From positions 5,132 to 69,131 of the forward strand of contig CAMYFZ010000002.1 of assembly GCA_947255165.1 (NCBI GenBank): a stretch of DNA of 64,000 bases. Direction: 5' to 3'. The DNA comes from an uncultured Varibaculum sp. (lineage in GTDB: Bacteria; Actinomycetota; Actinomycetes; Actinomycetales; Actinomycetaceae). Numbering within the stretch: position 1 is the stretch's first letter; each line of letters begins with the position of its first letter. Position numbers and translations under genes: made by a program. The notes below the pieces were generated by a model. The model had not been told where the DNA came from. It saw nothing but the letters and a program-made list of their open reading frames with translations, and ran no database searches. Of the stretch, positions 35,031 through 42,286 are shown piece by piece.

Positions 35031-35821
35031 TGTATTTCACTTTCCTGATTCTGCTGCGCATCTCCCACTGTCTCGCCGTCCGCCAGAAAGCGTTCCAGCT
35101 CCGACGCAAGCAGTGCCGGATGATTGATGATATCGCCATGGCCAAAACCCGGGAAGCAGCGGACCATCAGACCCGGATATGCCGTCCGCAGCCGCTGGAT
35201 GGCCTTTTTCATGTGCCCTTCTTTTTCTCCGTACCAACAGGCGACCTTTGCATCGGGCTGTACCAAAAAGTCCGTTCGATAGAGATAAAGTCCTGCCTCC
35301 CAAGTGGCCCGGACGGATTCCAAGCTGATATGATCCGGGATGCGGCGGAGCATGGTCTGCATTCCCTGCTCCGTCTGCCCCATAAAGCGCAGTGCCCATG
35401 CAGGCATGTACTTTTCGTGTGCCGTTCGATACTGCTTTTGTGGCATAACCTTCAAGATCAGTCGATTCAGCACCCCGAAATCCAGATACTCCGGCCCGCT
35501 GAGGATCATCCGACCAATCCGAATGTTTGGAGAAGCCTTCAGAAAAACAGCCGGTCCACAGCCCAGCGACTCTGCAAAAAGCAGATCCAGCCGTCCGTCA
35601 AGCTCTTTTTCAATATAACCGGCCAACTTGTCCGCCTGATTCTGGGCGGTCGTGTAGGTTGTTTTGCCTGTTCCGTCAAAGCCATCGAAGCTGACGGCAT
35701 ACACGCAGAATTTCCTTTCCAGCAGCGGGATCAAATCCTAAAACTGCCGCCAGCACATAAGATTTCCGTGCAGCAGCATAATGGTCTTTCCCCGCATATC
35801 GCCGAATCGTTTGATCTCCAT
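35027..35821 (-). pseudogene. Alpha/beta hydrolase interrupted by an in-frame amber codon
   Basis: The full frame runs from ATG at 35819-35821 (ribosome site GGGGAGGC) to TGA at 35027-35029, 264 sense-plus-amber codons. The first 27 codons encode MEIKRFGDMRGKTIMLLHGN..., including the oxyanion motif LLHGNLMCWRQF. TAG then occurs at 35738-35740, and the same frame goes on with DLIPLLERKFCVYAVSFDG. Downstream the nucleophile elbow FAESLGCG and the catalytic-His segment FPGFGHGD are intact. Apart from the single TAG (one base from GAG, Glu) nothing is damaged. It is a young nonsense mutation or, less likely, a read-through or restart case from the TTG at 35732-35734, which would lack the oxyanion loop. 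Confidence 0.8.
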
Positions 35822-35841
35822 GCCAATATGCCTCCCCGCTA

Positions 35842-36438
35842 TTATCGGACCTTCATGCAAAAATCACAGCGATCATTGCCGCGCCCCAGCGTTATGGTTC
35901 TCTCCCAGATCAGCTTCGGATGCAGCCCGGTATAGCTGATGTCATCACTGTCACAAAAACAGCGGCACAGCTCCGGGCAGCCGTATTCTACGCAGGTGTC
36001 GTGATAGGGACACTTCATCATATCCACACGCCAGATGTCGTTGCCGGTCTGCAGCTCTTTTGGGACAAAGCCCGCCGCCGGGCCGAAAACGCTCCGGGTG
36101 GATTTGACGAAAACGCCGGGAACAAGGCGGTAAAGCCCCGGTATGTGCAGCAGGGCGGCAAGCTGTTTGTGGCTCGTTCTCGCCAAGCGCTCCACATAGC
36201 CGTGAACGGTTTGCAGTGCCTCCTCTTTCGGCATGACCCGCTGCAAGGTCTCGTAGGCCGAAATGCCCGGTAATATCTGCCGCTTGAGGTGGTATTGCTT
36301 TTCCTTGCTTGCATCTGCATTTTCAGCCAGCAGCACATTCAACCGCGCATCAAAAAAAGCATTCAGCTCCTTGGCCTGCGAGGGAAAGCACTGTGCCGCA
36401 GTCTCCCGAAAATCACGGGAAAGATAGGTTTCCTTCAT
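35842..36438 (-). CDS. L-2-amino-thiazoline-4-carboxylate hydrolase family protein (copy 2)
   Basis: This is a 198-aa member of the same family as the genes at 32498 and 36435, but divergent. The signature appears as KCPYHDTCVEYGCPELC, then CFCDSDDISY, then RTITLGRGNDRCDF, with extra cysteines compared with the other copies. The rest is helical. Its ATG overlaps the stop of the upstream copy (ATGA). Such closely coupled, strongly diverged paralogs suggest a hetero-oligomer or sequential steps. Whether it has hydrolase activity is not known. Confidence 0.72.
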   Translation of the reverse strand: MKETYLSRDFRETAAQCFPSQAKELNAFFDARLNVLLAENADASKEKQYHLKRQILPGISAYETLQRVMPKEEALQTVHGYVERLARTSHKQLAALLHIPGLYRLVPGVFVKSTRSVFGPAAGFVPKELQTGNDIWRVDMMKCPYHDTCVEYGCPELCRCFCDSDDISYTGLHPKLIWERTITLGRGNDRCDFCMKVR

Positions 36439-37097
36439 CGTCCGGCCTCCGTCTCAGACTTCACGAAGCCCTTCTTTTTATACCCGCAGTCGCAGTATGG
36501 GCCGCCGGAGGCGAGAGTGTACTGCCGCACAAAATCAGTCGCGCCGCCCGCCTCGCTCATGGTGTAGTCCAGACGGCACAGCGCGGGAGTGAGGTCATAT
36601 AGCCCCAGCTTTTTCATCAGCACACAGATGCCGCATTTGGTGAAGCGTCCCTCGTAGCCGCTGCCATCCGGGTATTCGTAAAACTCCATGTTCCAGGAGT
36701 AGGGGTTGCGGTCAGCGGCTCTCAGCGCGGCGGTGGCTTTCATACCGGCAATGTCCTTTTCGGTAAATTTGCTCTTTCCGCTCTTGCGGCAGAACCACTG
36801 CATGGGCGCTGTCATCATGGATCTTGCGTAGTAATCCGTCAGCCTGTCCACCTCCGGGCGCTGCGGCATGGAGAGGATGAACGCGCCGAGCATTGCGCAG
36901 TTGACGATGTTCATCTTGAAGCGGTCCGCTTTTTCAAACTCCGGCAAACCAGCAATGATCTGCCGGTATTGTGGCTTTGCCTTTTTCGTGATGGCTTTTG
37001 CGGTAGCTGCATCATAGCCCAGCACAGCGGTCAGCTGCTTTTGAAAGGAGCCAGCAAACAGCACCCACATTCCAAAGGGCATTCCAGCGTATTTCAT
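36435..37097 (-). CDS. L-2-amino-thiazoline-4-carboxylate hydrolase family protein (copy 1)
   Basis: This encodes 220 aa from the ATG at 37095-37097, chosen because it overlaps the reductase stop as ATGA; a longer frame upstream is only the shadow of the reductase gene. The family signature appears as KCGICVLMKKLGL, then LCRLDYTMSE, then RQYTLASGGPYCDC. It shares with copy 3 the start MKYxGxxFxM and the helical first half. The annotated activity of the name-giving enzyme is opening of the thiazoline ring of a cysteine precursor. Here the true substrate is open. Confidence 0.74.
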   Translation of the reverse strand: MKYAGMPFGMWVLFAGSFQKQLTAVLGYDAATAKAITKKAKPQYRQIIAGLPEFEKADRFKMNIVNCAMLGAFILSMPQRPEVDRLTDYYARSMMTAPMQWFCRKSGKSKFTEKDIAGMKATAALRAADRNPYSWNMEFYEYPDGSGYEGRFTKCGICVLMKKLGLYDLTPALCRLDYTMSEAGGATDFVRQYTLASGGPYCDCGYKKKGFVKSETEAGR

Positions 37098-38020
37098 TGC
37101 AGATACCTCCCGGCTTCCGCTTCCAGTGCCTGCCATACCGGGTAGGCTGCGCCGTTCGCATCGAAAAATTTCTTGAGATCCCGGTTCAGCGCACTCATTT
37201 CGTCGATGGCGTTCATGGCATGGTCGGAGGCGCAGAGTTTTCCCAGCGAGGTGGTGCACATCAGCTTGAAAAAGCGCAGGCAGGTCTTGCGGTACTTTTC
37301 ACTCTCAAAATCTGCGTCCGCCTTTGGCAAAATGTCGTGTCCAGCATTGCGTATGGCACGATAGCCCTCTATGTTGGCATCCAGCAAACGGTTCAGGTAT
37401 GCAGTGTCGACCCTGAGCTTTTTCAGGTTGCCGTCCGTCTTATAGCAGGCGAAGGCCGCCGGCATCACGAACGCGGCATGGCAGAGCAGATAGTCCTCCA
37501 TGTTCGGCTCATAAACAACCTTATATTTTGTGCCGTGGAAGATGCGCCTGATCAGCTGTTTATTGGAGGATGCACCCGACAGCTGTCCGATGGTGATCTT
37601 TTTCAGGTCGATGGAGACCACCCGGTCAACCTCCCGATGCCCCGCAGAAAGCGCAAAGGCAAACAGGACGTTCTTCCCCGGCAGCGCCGCCACCAGTGCC
37701 CTCGCCTGCACATTGTTCCCCACAAAAACGATGTTCCTTGTCCGGTTCGCCCGCAGCGTGTCCAGAACAGAATCCAGCTGCGTATAGCGCAGGACCACAA
37801 AGATTACATCGTACATTGCATCCGGTGCAAGTTCAGTCACCACCGGAATGCGGCTGATTGATACGCGGGGCGAAAACTTATCCTTGATCCGCAGTCCGTT
37901 CTGCTTGATTTCCGCTGCCCAGTTTCCCCGCGCAAGCAAGGTGACGTCCTTTCCGGCACGCAGCAGATTTCTTGCCAGATTGCACCCCAGAACGCCTGCA
38001 CCGTATACCAGAATTTTCAT
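37094..38020 (-). CDS. Ketopantoate-reductase-like NAD(P)-dependent oxidoreductase (ApbA/PanE family)
   Basis: This 308-aa protein starts with the Rossmann motif MKILVYGAGVLGCNLARNLL and VTLLARGNWA, the PanE/ApbA family pattern, with a C-terminal helical domain. True pantoate synthesis is unlikely for this member, because it is locked between a methyltransferase and thiazoline-hydrolase-family genes by ATGA overlaps on both sides. Reduction of a keto, imine or thiazoline group on the cluster's small molecule is the working guess. No closer substrate signal is visible. Confidence 0.8.
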   Translation of the reverse strand: MKILVYGAGVLGCNLARNLLRAGKDVTLLARGNWAAEIKQNGLRIKDKFSPRVSISRIPVVTELAPDAMYDVIFVVLRYTQLDSVLDTLRANRTRNIVFVGNNVQARALVAALPGKNVLFAFALSAGHREVDRVVSIDLKKITIGQLSGASSNKQLIRRIFHGTKYKVVYEPNMEDYLLCHAAFVMPAAFACYKTDGNLKKLRVDTAYLNRLLDANIEGYRAIRNAGHDILPKADADFESEKYRKTCLRFFKLMCTTSLGKLCASDHAMNAIDEMSALNRDLKKFFDANGAAYPVWQALEAEAGRYLQ

Positions 38021-38859
38021 TGATTGCCTTCAAAACCGATCTTCACAATTTGCATTTTCATCCTGTTATCCCCGACCTTTGCAAGAAAACGGAAAAAGCC
38101 GCTGACGGACGGGTCCTTCAAATCGTTGTAGCCCAGCATATAGCCGCGGCTCGTGACCTGCAAGCGGCTATCCCACGCACTGATCTCTTGGGGAGCGTCC
38201 GAAACCGCGAAATACGCGCCCACATCCTTGATTTTCGCAGTCCTGAGCCACGTTTTTGCAATCATCTTCACCGCCGTGCGGTTGGCAGCATCAAACACCA
38301 GCACACCGCCGGGGAAGGCGTCTGCCATACCCTGCACAAGAGCTTTGACCTGCTCGGTCAGGAAGTAATAGAACACGCCGGAGGCAAAGAATACCGCACC
38401 GTTTGAAGAGTCAATTTTTCTAAACCATTCGGTATTGTTCAAATCGCATGGGATATTTTCCTCACGCTCCCCGGCGGGCAAAAGCTCGTTACGCACGGCT
38501 ATGACATCGGGAAAGTCCAGATTGTAAATTTTGCAGCTGCCGTTGTCGCAGGCTCTGCCGGTGTTGTCCAGCCCGCAGCCCAGATTGACCACCGCCGCGT
38601 TGGGGTGAGCCTTCAAATAGTCGCGCACCTCCCATGCCAGATCGTTCTGCCGCATGGCAACCTCCAGTGAACCGAAACGCTGCATCAGGCCGCGGGAGTT
38701 TTTCTCCGCCTCTGAAAAATCGTAGTCGATCTCGTCAATCAGGCGAACCGCTGTTTCGTCCCGGTTGAGATTCGGGTATAGTTCTGAGCAGACCTTCCGC
38801 GCATACAGCGGAATGATCAGCGTCTCCTGTACGGTGTTTTTCTCGATTTTGTATTTCAT
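38017..38859 (-). CDS. Class I SAM methyltransferase, LCMT/TcmP-like
   Basis: This encodes about 280 aa from the ATG at 38857-38859 (a GTG three codons upstream is possible). The motifs AAVVNLGCGLDNTGR, IYNLDFPDVIAVR and GAVFFASGVFYYF, preceded by DYDFSEAEKNSRGLMQRFG, match the leucine-carboxyl-methyltransferase fold used in polyketide O-methyltransferases such as TcmP and in many clostridial proteins. The stop overlaps the reductase start as ATGA. A carboxyl or hydroxyl group of a small molecule is the likely target. Confidence 0.82.
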   Translation of the reverse strand: MKYKIEKNTVQETLIIPLYARKVCSELYPNLNRDETAVRLIDEIDYDFSEAEKNSRGLMQRFGSLEVAMRQNDLAWEVRDYLKAHPNAAVVNLGCGLDNTGRACDNGSCKIYNLDFPDVIAVRNELLPAGEREENIPCDLNNTEWFRKIDSSNGAVFFASGVFYYFLTEQVKALVQGMADAFPGGVLVFDAANRTAVKMIAKTWLRTAKIKDVGAYFAVSDAPQEISAWDSRLQVTSRGYMLGYNDLKDPSVSGFFRFLAKVGDNRMKMQIVKIGFEGNQ

Positions 38860-38868
38860 GGGTATCAC

Positions 38869-39642
38869 TCACTTTCTGATAAATGGCAGTTCCGGCATAC
38901 AGTCACGCTCGGCGATGTGTGCCAGCATTTCGGCGAACCCCTTCGGATCACGAATCTGATATTGCATGTGATCGTATCCCTCAAACACGGGATAATGGCC
39001 GCAGGGGTAGGCTTCCATCACTGCTTGACGGTATTTGAAATGCTCCTCTTTGCTGCCGAACTCGAAATAAGTATGCTCTTGCAGCTTCTCGGGAAGCGGC
39101 GGAAAGGGCTTGTCCTCCAGACTGTCCGCCATCTGGCGGCGCAAATTTGTATAGGTCAGATTTTCCCCTGCGGCTATAAAATGCGGCTTTATGGAATCGT
39201 CGTCACACCACAGAATCTTTTTCAGTGTGCCGCCCTTCGACCAGTACAGGCTCTTGATGGCAAAATACAGAAACGGCGTCATGATACGACGCATGCCCTT
39301 TCCGATTTGGGCGAACTGCCCGCCGTCAAAGAAAGCGTGCTCCACGGGCAGCTTCATCTGCGTCAGAAACGCCATGGCAAGGTCTGCACCGATGGAAGAA
39401 GCGACCACCATCGCCAGCCGCTCCACGCCCTGTCGATGCAGAAAGCCCTCCACCTGCCGTATTTCGTCCAGCTTGCTGACATATTTCTGCCCCTCACAGT
39501 AAACGGTGGAGGTGGGCAAGATACAGAAATATCGATCCTGCAAACACCTCGCAATCGGTTCGCTGCTCGATCCTGTCACACCCATTGCATGAAAGAACAG
39601 CACGGCAGGATTCCTCCTGTCGCCGTATGTTTGAAACAGCAT
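38869..39642 (-). CDS. Alpha/beta hydrolase
   Basis: This 257-aa alpha/beta hydrolase has the oxyanion segment FFHAMGVTGSS, the nucleophile elbow MVVASSIGADLA (Ser in a small-x-Ser-x-Gly turn) and the catalytic His in VFEGYDHMQYQ. It is the only intact one of three hydrolase-type genes in the island. A thioesterase, esterase or lactonase role would suit a metabolite-processing cluster, as siderophore esterases release metals from imported complexes, but this is inference. It is followed within 10 bases by the methyltransferase gene. Confidence 0.8.
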   Translation of the reverse strand: MLFQTYGDRRNPAVLFFHAMGVTGSSSEPIARCLQDRYFCILPTSTVYCEGQKYVSKLDEIRQVEGFLHRQGVERLAMVVASSIGADLAMAFLTQMKLPVEHAFFDGGQFAQIGKGMRRIMTPFLYFAIKSLYWSKGGTLKKILWCDDDSIKPHFIAAGENLTYTNLRRQMADSLEDKPFPPLPEKLQEHTYFEFGSKEEHFKYRQAVMEAYPCGHYPVFEGYDHMQYQIRDPKGFAEMLAHIAERDCMPELPFIRK

Positions 39643-39652
39643 TTCTATCGCC

Positions 39653-39910
39653 TCAGCTTTCCATAAAAAGCATCATGATTGCCGCCAGTGCTGCCGAAAT
39701 GACCGCCATACCAACTGTGCCGAACAGCCACTTTTTCTGTTTGTCTTTTGCGGTGATGTACGGTTTCAGGTCTTCCGTTCCCGGAATTTCCCATGCGTTC
39801 GTATGTCCTACCCAATAGCCGTCAACCCAAAATCGGTCTATGAGATTCATAACGGACAGTATGACCAGCAGTTGCCAAAAGCCCGCAAGAAAACCCCGCG
39901 CACCGTTGAG
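39653..39910 (-). pseudogene. 5'-truncated membrane protein gene cut at the island-tRNA junction
   Basis: The frame is open from 39910 (after an in-frame TAA at 39911-39913) and reads GFLAGFWQLLVILSVMNLID, then RFWVDGYWVGHTNAW and IPGTEDLKPYITAKDKQKKW, and ends with a membrane helix (VGMAVISAALAAIMMLF). The part before the first ATG (39848-39850) still reads as good membrane-protein sequence, so the gene once began further upstream. Its 5' part is replaced by the tRNA region. It is either a fragment or expressed as a 65-aa protein from the internal ATG. Confidence 0.65.
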
Positions 39911-39928
39911 TTACAGGATTTTCCTTAG

Positions 39929-40002
39929 TAGCGGGGGCTGGATTTGAACCAACGACCTCCGGGTTATGAGCCCGGCGAGCTACCGAACTGCTCCACCCCG
40001 CG
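39929..40002 (-). tRNA. Initiator tRNA-fMet (CAT)
   Basis: This 74-nt cloverleaf has acceptor CGCGGGG/CCCCGCT, D-stem GAGC/GCTC, anticodon stem CCGGG/CCCGG around CTCATAA, and T-arm GTTGG-TTCAAAT-CCAGC. The initiator hallmarks are the unpaired C1-U72 end, the A11-U24 pair and three consecutive G-C pairs in the anticodon stem. CCA is not encoded. Its 3' end borders the foreign block, and no terminator is visible between the tRNA and the first island frame, so read-through could drive the island. Confidence 0.96.
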
Positions 40003-40013
40003 TCGGCTTGTCT

Positions 40014-40043
40014 ATGTTAAGCAGGTGAGGCAACTAAACGCAA
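40014..40043 (-). promoter_or_regulatory. Probable promoter of tRNA-fMet
   Basis: On the minus strand TTGCGT (40038-40043) and TAACAT (40014-40019) are spaced by 18 bases, about 11 bases before the mature tRNA 5' end. It may also supply transcripts to the island. Confidence 0.5.
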
Positions 40044-40207
40044 AAAAATTCACTGTAGAAGAAGTCACGTTAAGGAAGTCGAAGTTAAAACGGCAGTACA
40101 AAAGCAAATGATCGGAAAAATAAACTGCTAATCAAGGGTTATTAAACTGACGGGTGAAGGCTAATAGCTGGGATGGAAATCCCTAGAAAAAAGAAGCAAT
40201 TACTTTT

Positions 40208-40897
40208 TTATAGCGCCCGCAGAACGGTTACGACTTTTCCTAAAATCGTGGCGTTATCGCCAGGAATGGGAGTAAATGCCGGGTTGTGGGGGAGGAGCCA
40301 GATATGCCCCTCACGGCGTGCCAGAGTTTTGACGGTGGCTTCGCCGTCAATCATGGCGGCTACGATTTCGCCAAGTTCTGCCACGTTTTGGCGGCGCACC
40401 ACCACCCAATCGCCATCGCAAATCGCCGCATCAATCATGGATTCGCCGTGGACTTTCAACATAAATAGCTCGCCATCCCCGGTAAGTAGGGTGGGGAGAG
40501 TAAAAACGTCCTCGATGTGTTGCTGGGCGTCGATAGGAGTACCGGCCGCAATTTGACCCACCAAGGGAATGGCGTGATGGTTTAAGGGAGCAACTTCCGC
40601 ATTTGCAGAAATGTTGCTGGGGGCTGTCTCATCTGGAGTAGCATGCGGAGCGAACTGGGGATTAATTTCGAGGGCGCGACTGCGCCCGGCTGCGCGAAGT
40701 AAAAACCCTTGGCTGACCAGGTTATCTAAATGATGTTTTACGGTTGAGGAAGACGATAGCCCTACTGCAGCAGCTATTTCCCGCACCGAGGGAGGATAGC
40801 CGCGATCACGAATCCCGGCACAGACTGCTTCAAAAATACTGCGCGTACGTGGACGTAGGTCAGCAAGGTCTAGTTCGCGCTCTGGTTCTTGTCTCAT
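40208..40897 (-). CDS. lexA: LexA repressor
   Basis: This is the SOS-response repressor, 229 aa from the ATG at 40895-40897 (a longer frame runs upstream through the operator and is not real). The N-terminal winged helix is YPPSVREIAAAVGLSSSSTVKHHLDNL. A linker then leads to the S24 peptidase domain with the cleavage site in LVGQIAAGTPI (Ala-Gly), the nucleophile Ser in KVHGESMIDAAI and the catalytic Lys in GEATVKTLARREG. Three SOS-like boxes lie in the divergent region to the next gene, so it should repress itself and that gene. Confidence 0.97.
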   Translation of the reverse strand: MRQEPERELDLADLRPRTRSIFEAVCAGIRDRGYPPSVREIAAAVGLSSSSTVKHHLDNLVSQGFLLRAAGRSRALEINPQFAPHATPDETAPSNISANAEVAPLNHHAIPLVGQIAAGTPIDAQQHIEDVFTLPTLLTGDGELFMLKVHGESMIDAAICDGDWVVVRRQNVAELGEIVAAMIDGEATVKTLARREGHIWLLPHNPAFTPIPGDNATILGKVVTVLRAL

Positions 40898-40945
40898 GTT
40901 CCTCCCGCCTTCGTAAACCGATTCTAGGAAACTGTGACCCATTAT

Positions 40946-40961
40946 GCAAACATTTGTTCGA
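40946..40961. promoter_or_regulatory. SOS box 1 (lexA-proximal)
   Basis: GCAAAC-ATTT-GTTCGA, five of six positions in the left arm fitting a TCGAAC-N4-GTTCGA operator loosely, right arm exact. It lies 49 bases upstream of lexA. Confidence 0.7.
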
Positions 40962-41009
40962 CAAATTTGGAATTTTCGCTTGATTTTCCTACCGGTTATC
41001 GCTAGTCTA

Positions 41010-41025
41010 TCAAACAGATGTTCGA
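41010..41025. promoter_or_regulatory. SOS box 2
   Basis: TCAAAC-AGAT-GTTCGA, one mismatch in the left arm from the TCGAAC-N4-GTTCGA consensus. It shares its last base with the next box. Confidence 0.75.
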
Positions 41026-41040
41026 AGAACATTTGTTCGA
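41025..41040. promoter_or_regulatory. SOS box 3
   Basis: AAGAAC-ATTT-GTTCGA, abutting box 2 and ending 13 bases before the ATG of the small membrane protein gene, where bound LexA would block its initiation region. Confidence 0.75.
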
Positions 41041-41053
41041 GAAAGGTAAAGTC

Positions 41054-41638
41054 ATGTCCACACAGCTTTCTTTCAATCTGGAAGAACTAGCCCAAAAACG
41101 GGTAGTGGGTTTGGGGGACTACCAGTTGGCGCAGCAGCCAACGGTAAAAAGCAAACGCCCTCACCTGCAGTTGGTCGACGCTACCTATTTAGAACGTGCG
41201 CGGGCAAAGACCCGCCATCCTGCGGGATCAAAACTCACCTGTCCACTCGCCGTCGGTAGGGAGAACCGTACGGAGGGAGCGGCAGCTGCTTTTGACTCGC
41301 TTCCACAGTGGGCGCGCCGAGCGCGGCGCTCTGTCAAGGTAGAACCTATGTTGGCAGCGGTTCCTCCCGCTGCCAACGCGGAAAACCAAGACAGTGCGCG
41401 GCGCTCGGCTCCCCAAAACAAGCTAACTCGCAACCTCTGGGTTCCCCGGATCAGCCGGAAACTATTCCGGGTTTGCCTAGGCCTACTAGCAGTAGCTGCG
41501 GCCCTGATCGCCGGTACCGGCCTGGGATGGTATTGGGATGCAGCAGGAGCTGGGGATCAAGCAGTGCCGCAAGTATCTGGGGAGCTGGTGACAGAAAATA
41601 GTCAGGCATCCTCTGCGGATCTACTTTTAGGACAGTAA
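41054..41638 (+). CDS. SOS-controlled small membrane protein, candidate division inhibitor
   Basis: This encodes 194 aa from the ATG at 41054, preceded by GAAAGG; an upstream in-frame start would lie inside the SOS boxes. The first ~130 residues are hydrophilic, basic and low in structure. One membrane helix follows (LFRVCLGLLAVAAALIAGTGLGW, about residues 140-162) and then a short outside tail. The position divergent from lexA, between lexA and nrdR, is where many actinobacteria and Bacillus keep YneA/DivS-type SOS division inhibitors. Those often carry a LysM domain, and none is visible here, so this is a divergent or shortened relative. Function is inferred from position and operators. Confidence 0.7.
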   Translation: MSTQLSFNLEELAQKRVVGLGDYQLAQQPTVKSKRPHLQLVDATYLERARAKTRHPAGSKLTCPLAVGRENRTEGAAAAFDSLPQWARRARRSVKVEPMLAAVPPAANAENQDSARRSAPQNKLTRNLWVPRISRKLFRVCLGLLAVAAALIAGTGLGWYWDAAGAGDQAVPQVSGELVTENSQASSADLLLGQ

Positions 41639-41791
41639 ATTAACTGCCGGCTCCCCGCCGCAAGTCGCTATCCCCGGGGACGCAAATGCGCATTTTGTAA
41701 GCTGATCTCTGCTTGCGGAATCGTCTCTTAGAGGGCAGTGATGCAAGAGTGTCATATGTTGCGATAAGCTAGACCTCCAGGTTGTTTATTC

Positions 41792-42286
41792 ATGGGGGAA
41801 ACCTTGCACTGTCCGTTCTGTCATAACGATGATTCTCGAGTAATTGATTCGCGAACCGCTGAAGACGGCAACGCTATTCGGCGGCGCCGGGAGTGTACCG
41901 CGTGCAATAAACGATTCACCACTATCGAGTCTGCGGCTCTTTCAGTACGCAAACGTTCGGGGATCCTGGAGCCTTTTTCCCGCGAGAAAGTAGTTAGCGG
42001 AGTAAAGAAAGCCTGCCAAGGACGTCCGGTCAGTAACGATGACCTGGCGAAACTAGCGCAGCAGGTGGAAGAAGACCTGCGTGCCACGGGGAAATCGCAA
42101 ATCGATAGCCATTCGATTGGACGCGCCATTCTCAGGCCGCTTAGAGAACTAGACGTTGTCGCCTATCTCCGTTTCGCCTCGGTATATTCCTCATTCGACG
42201 ATCTGGATGATTTCCAAGCCGCCATTGACGAAATCCGAGCTGAGCAGGATGAAACTAGCGCAGAGATAACACCCGCAGCCCAATAG
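41792..42286 (+). CDS. nrdR: Transcriptional repressor NrdR
   Basis: NrdR is an ATP/dATP-sensing repressor of ribonucleotide reductase genes. The zinc ribbon [16 protein letters not shown]...[15 protein letters not shown] is followed by the ATP-cone ([20 protein letters not shown]) and ends with a conserved [14 protein letters not shown]. The ATG at 41792 gives 164 aa. A TTG at 41804 would start at the usual position just before HCPFC and has GGGGGAA at good spacing, so it may be the true start. Its 3' end overlaps that of serA by 32 bases, tail to tail. Confidence 0.94.
   Translation: MGETLHCPFCHNDDSRVIDSRTAEDGNAIRRRRECTACNKRFTTIESAALSVRKRSGILEPFSREKVVSGVKKACQGRPVSNDDLAKLAQQVEEDLRATGKSQIDSHSIGRAILRPLRELDVVAYLRFASVYSSFDDLDDFQAAIDEIRAEQDETSAEITPAAQ

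Larger units (their letters stand above)
28791..39928 (-). mobile_element. Horizontally acquired genomic island at the tRNA-fMet 3' end
   Basis: About 11.1 kb, all genes on the minus strand, lie between osmC and the 3' end of the initiator tRNA gene. The proteins belong to families typical of gut Firmicutes (thiazoline-carboxylate hydrolase family, YbtPQ-like ABC proteins, a two-helix-anchored methyltransferase). The wording of the DNA (frequent GCC/CTG/CGG runs, unusual antisense open frames in the transporter genes) differs from the host genes around it. The gene next to the tRNA is cut off at its 5' end. No integrase, transposase or clear direct repeat was found, so the acquisition route is unknown. 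Limits are approximate on the left and within about 20 bases on the right. Confidence 0.7.

Noticed and set aside
35732..35740. Amber codon as a pyrrolysine or other recoding site
   Set aside because: No pyl genes or recoding signals are visible, and alpha/beta hydrolases need no such residue there; a nonsense mutation is simpler.
37098..37259. 54-residue extension of the first thiazoline-hydrolase-family protein
   Set aside because: It is the out-of-frame shadow of the reductase gene, and the ATGA-overlapping start matches the paralog's N-terminus.
40898..41032. 45-residue N-terminal extension of LexA
   Set aside because: It would be read from the operator region, and the family start is the ATG at 40897.
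41018..41053. Upstream start extending the SOS membrane protein by 12 residues
   Set aside because: That ATG lies inside the overlapping LexA boxes and lacks a ribosome site, whereas the ATG at 41054 has GAAAGG.
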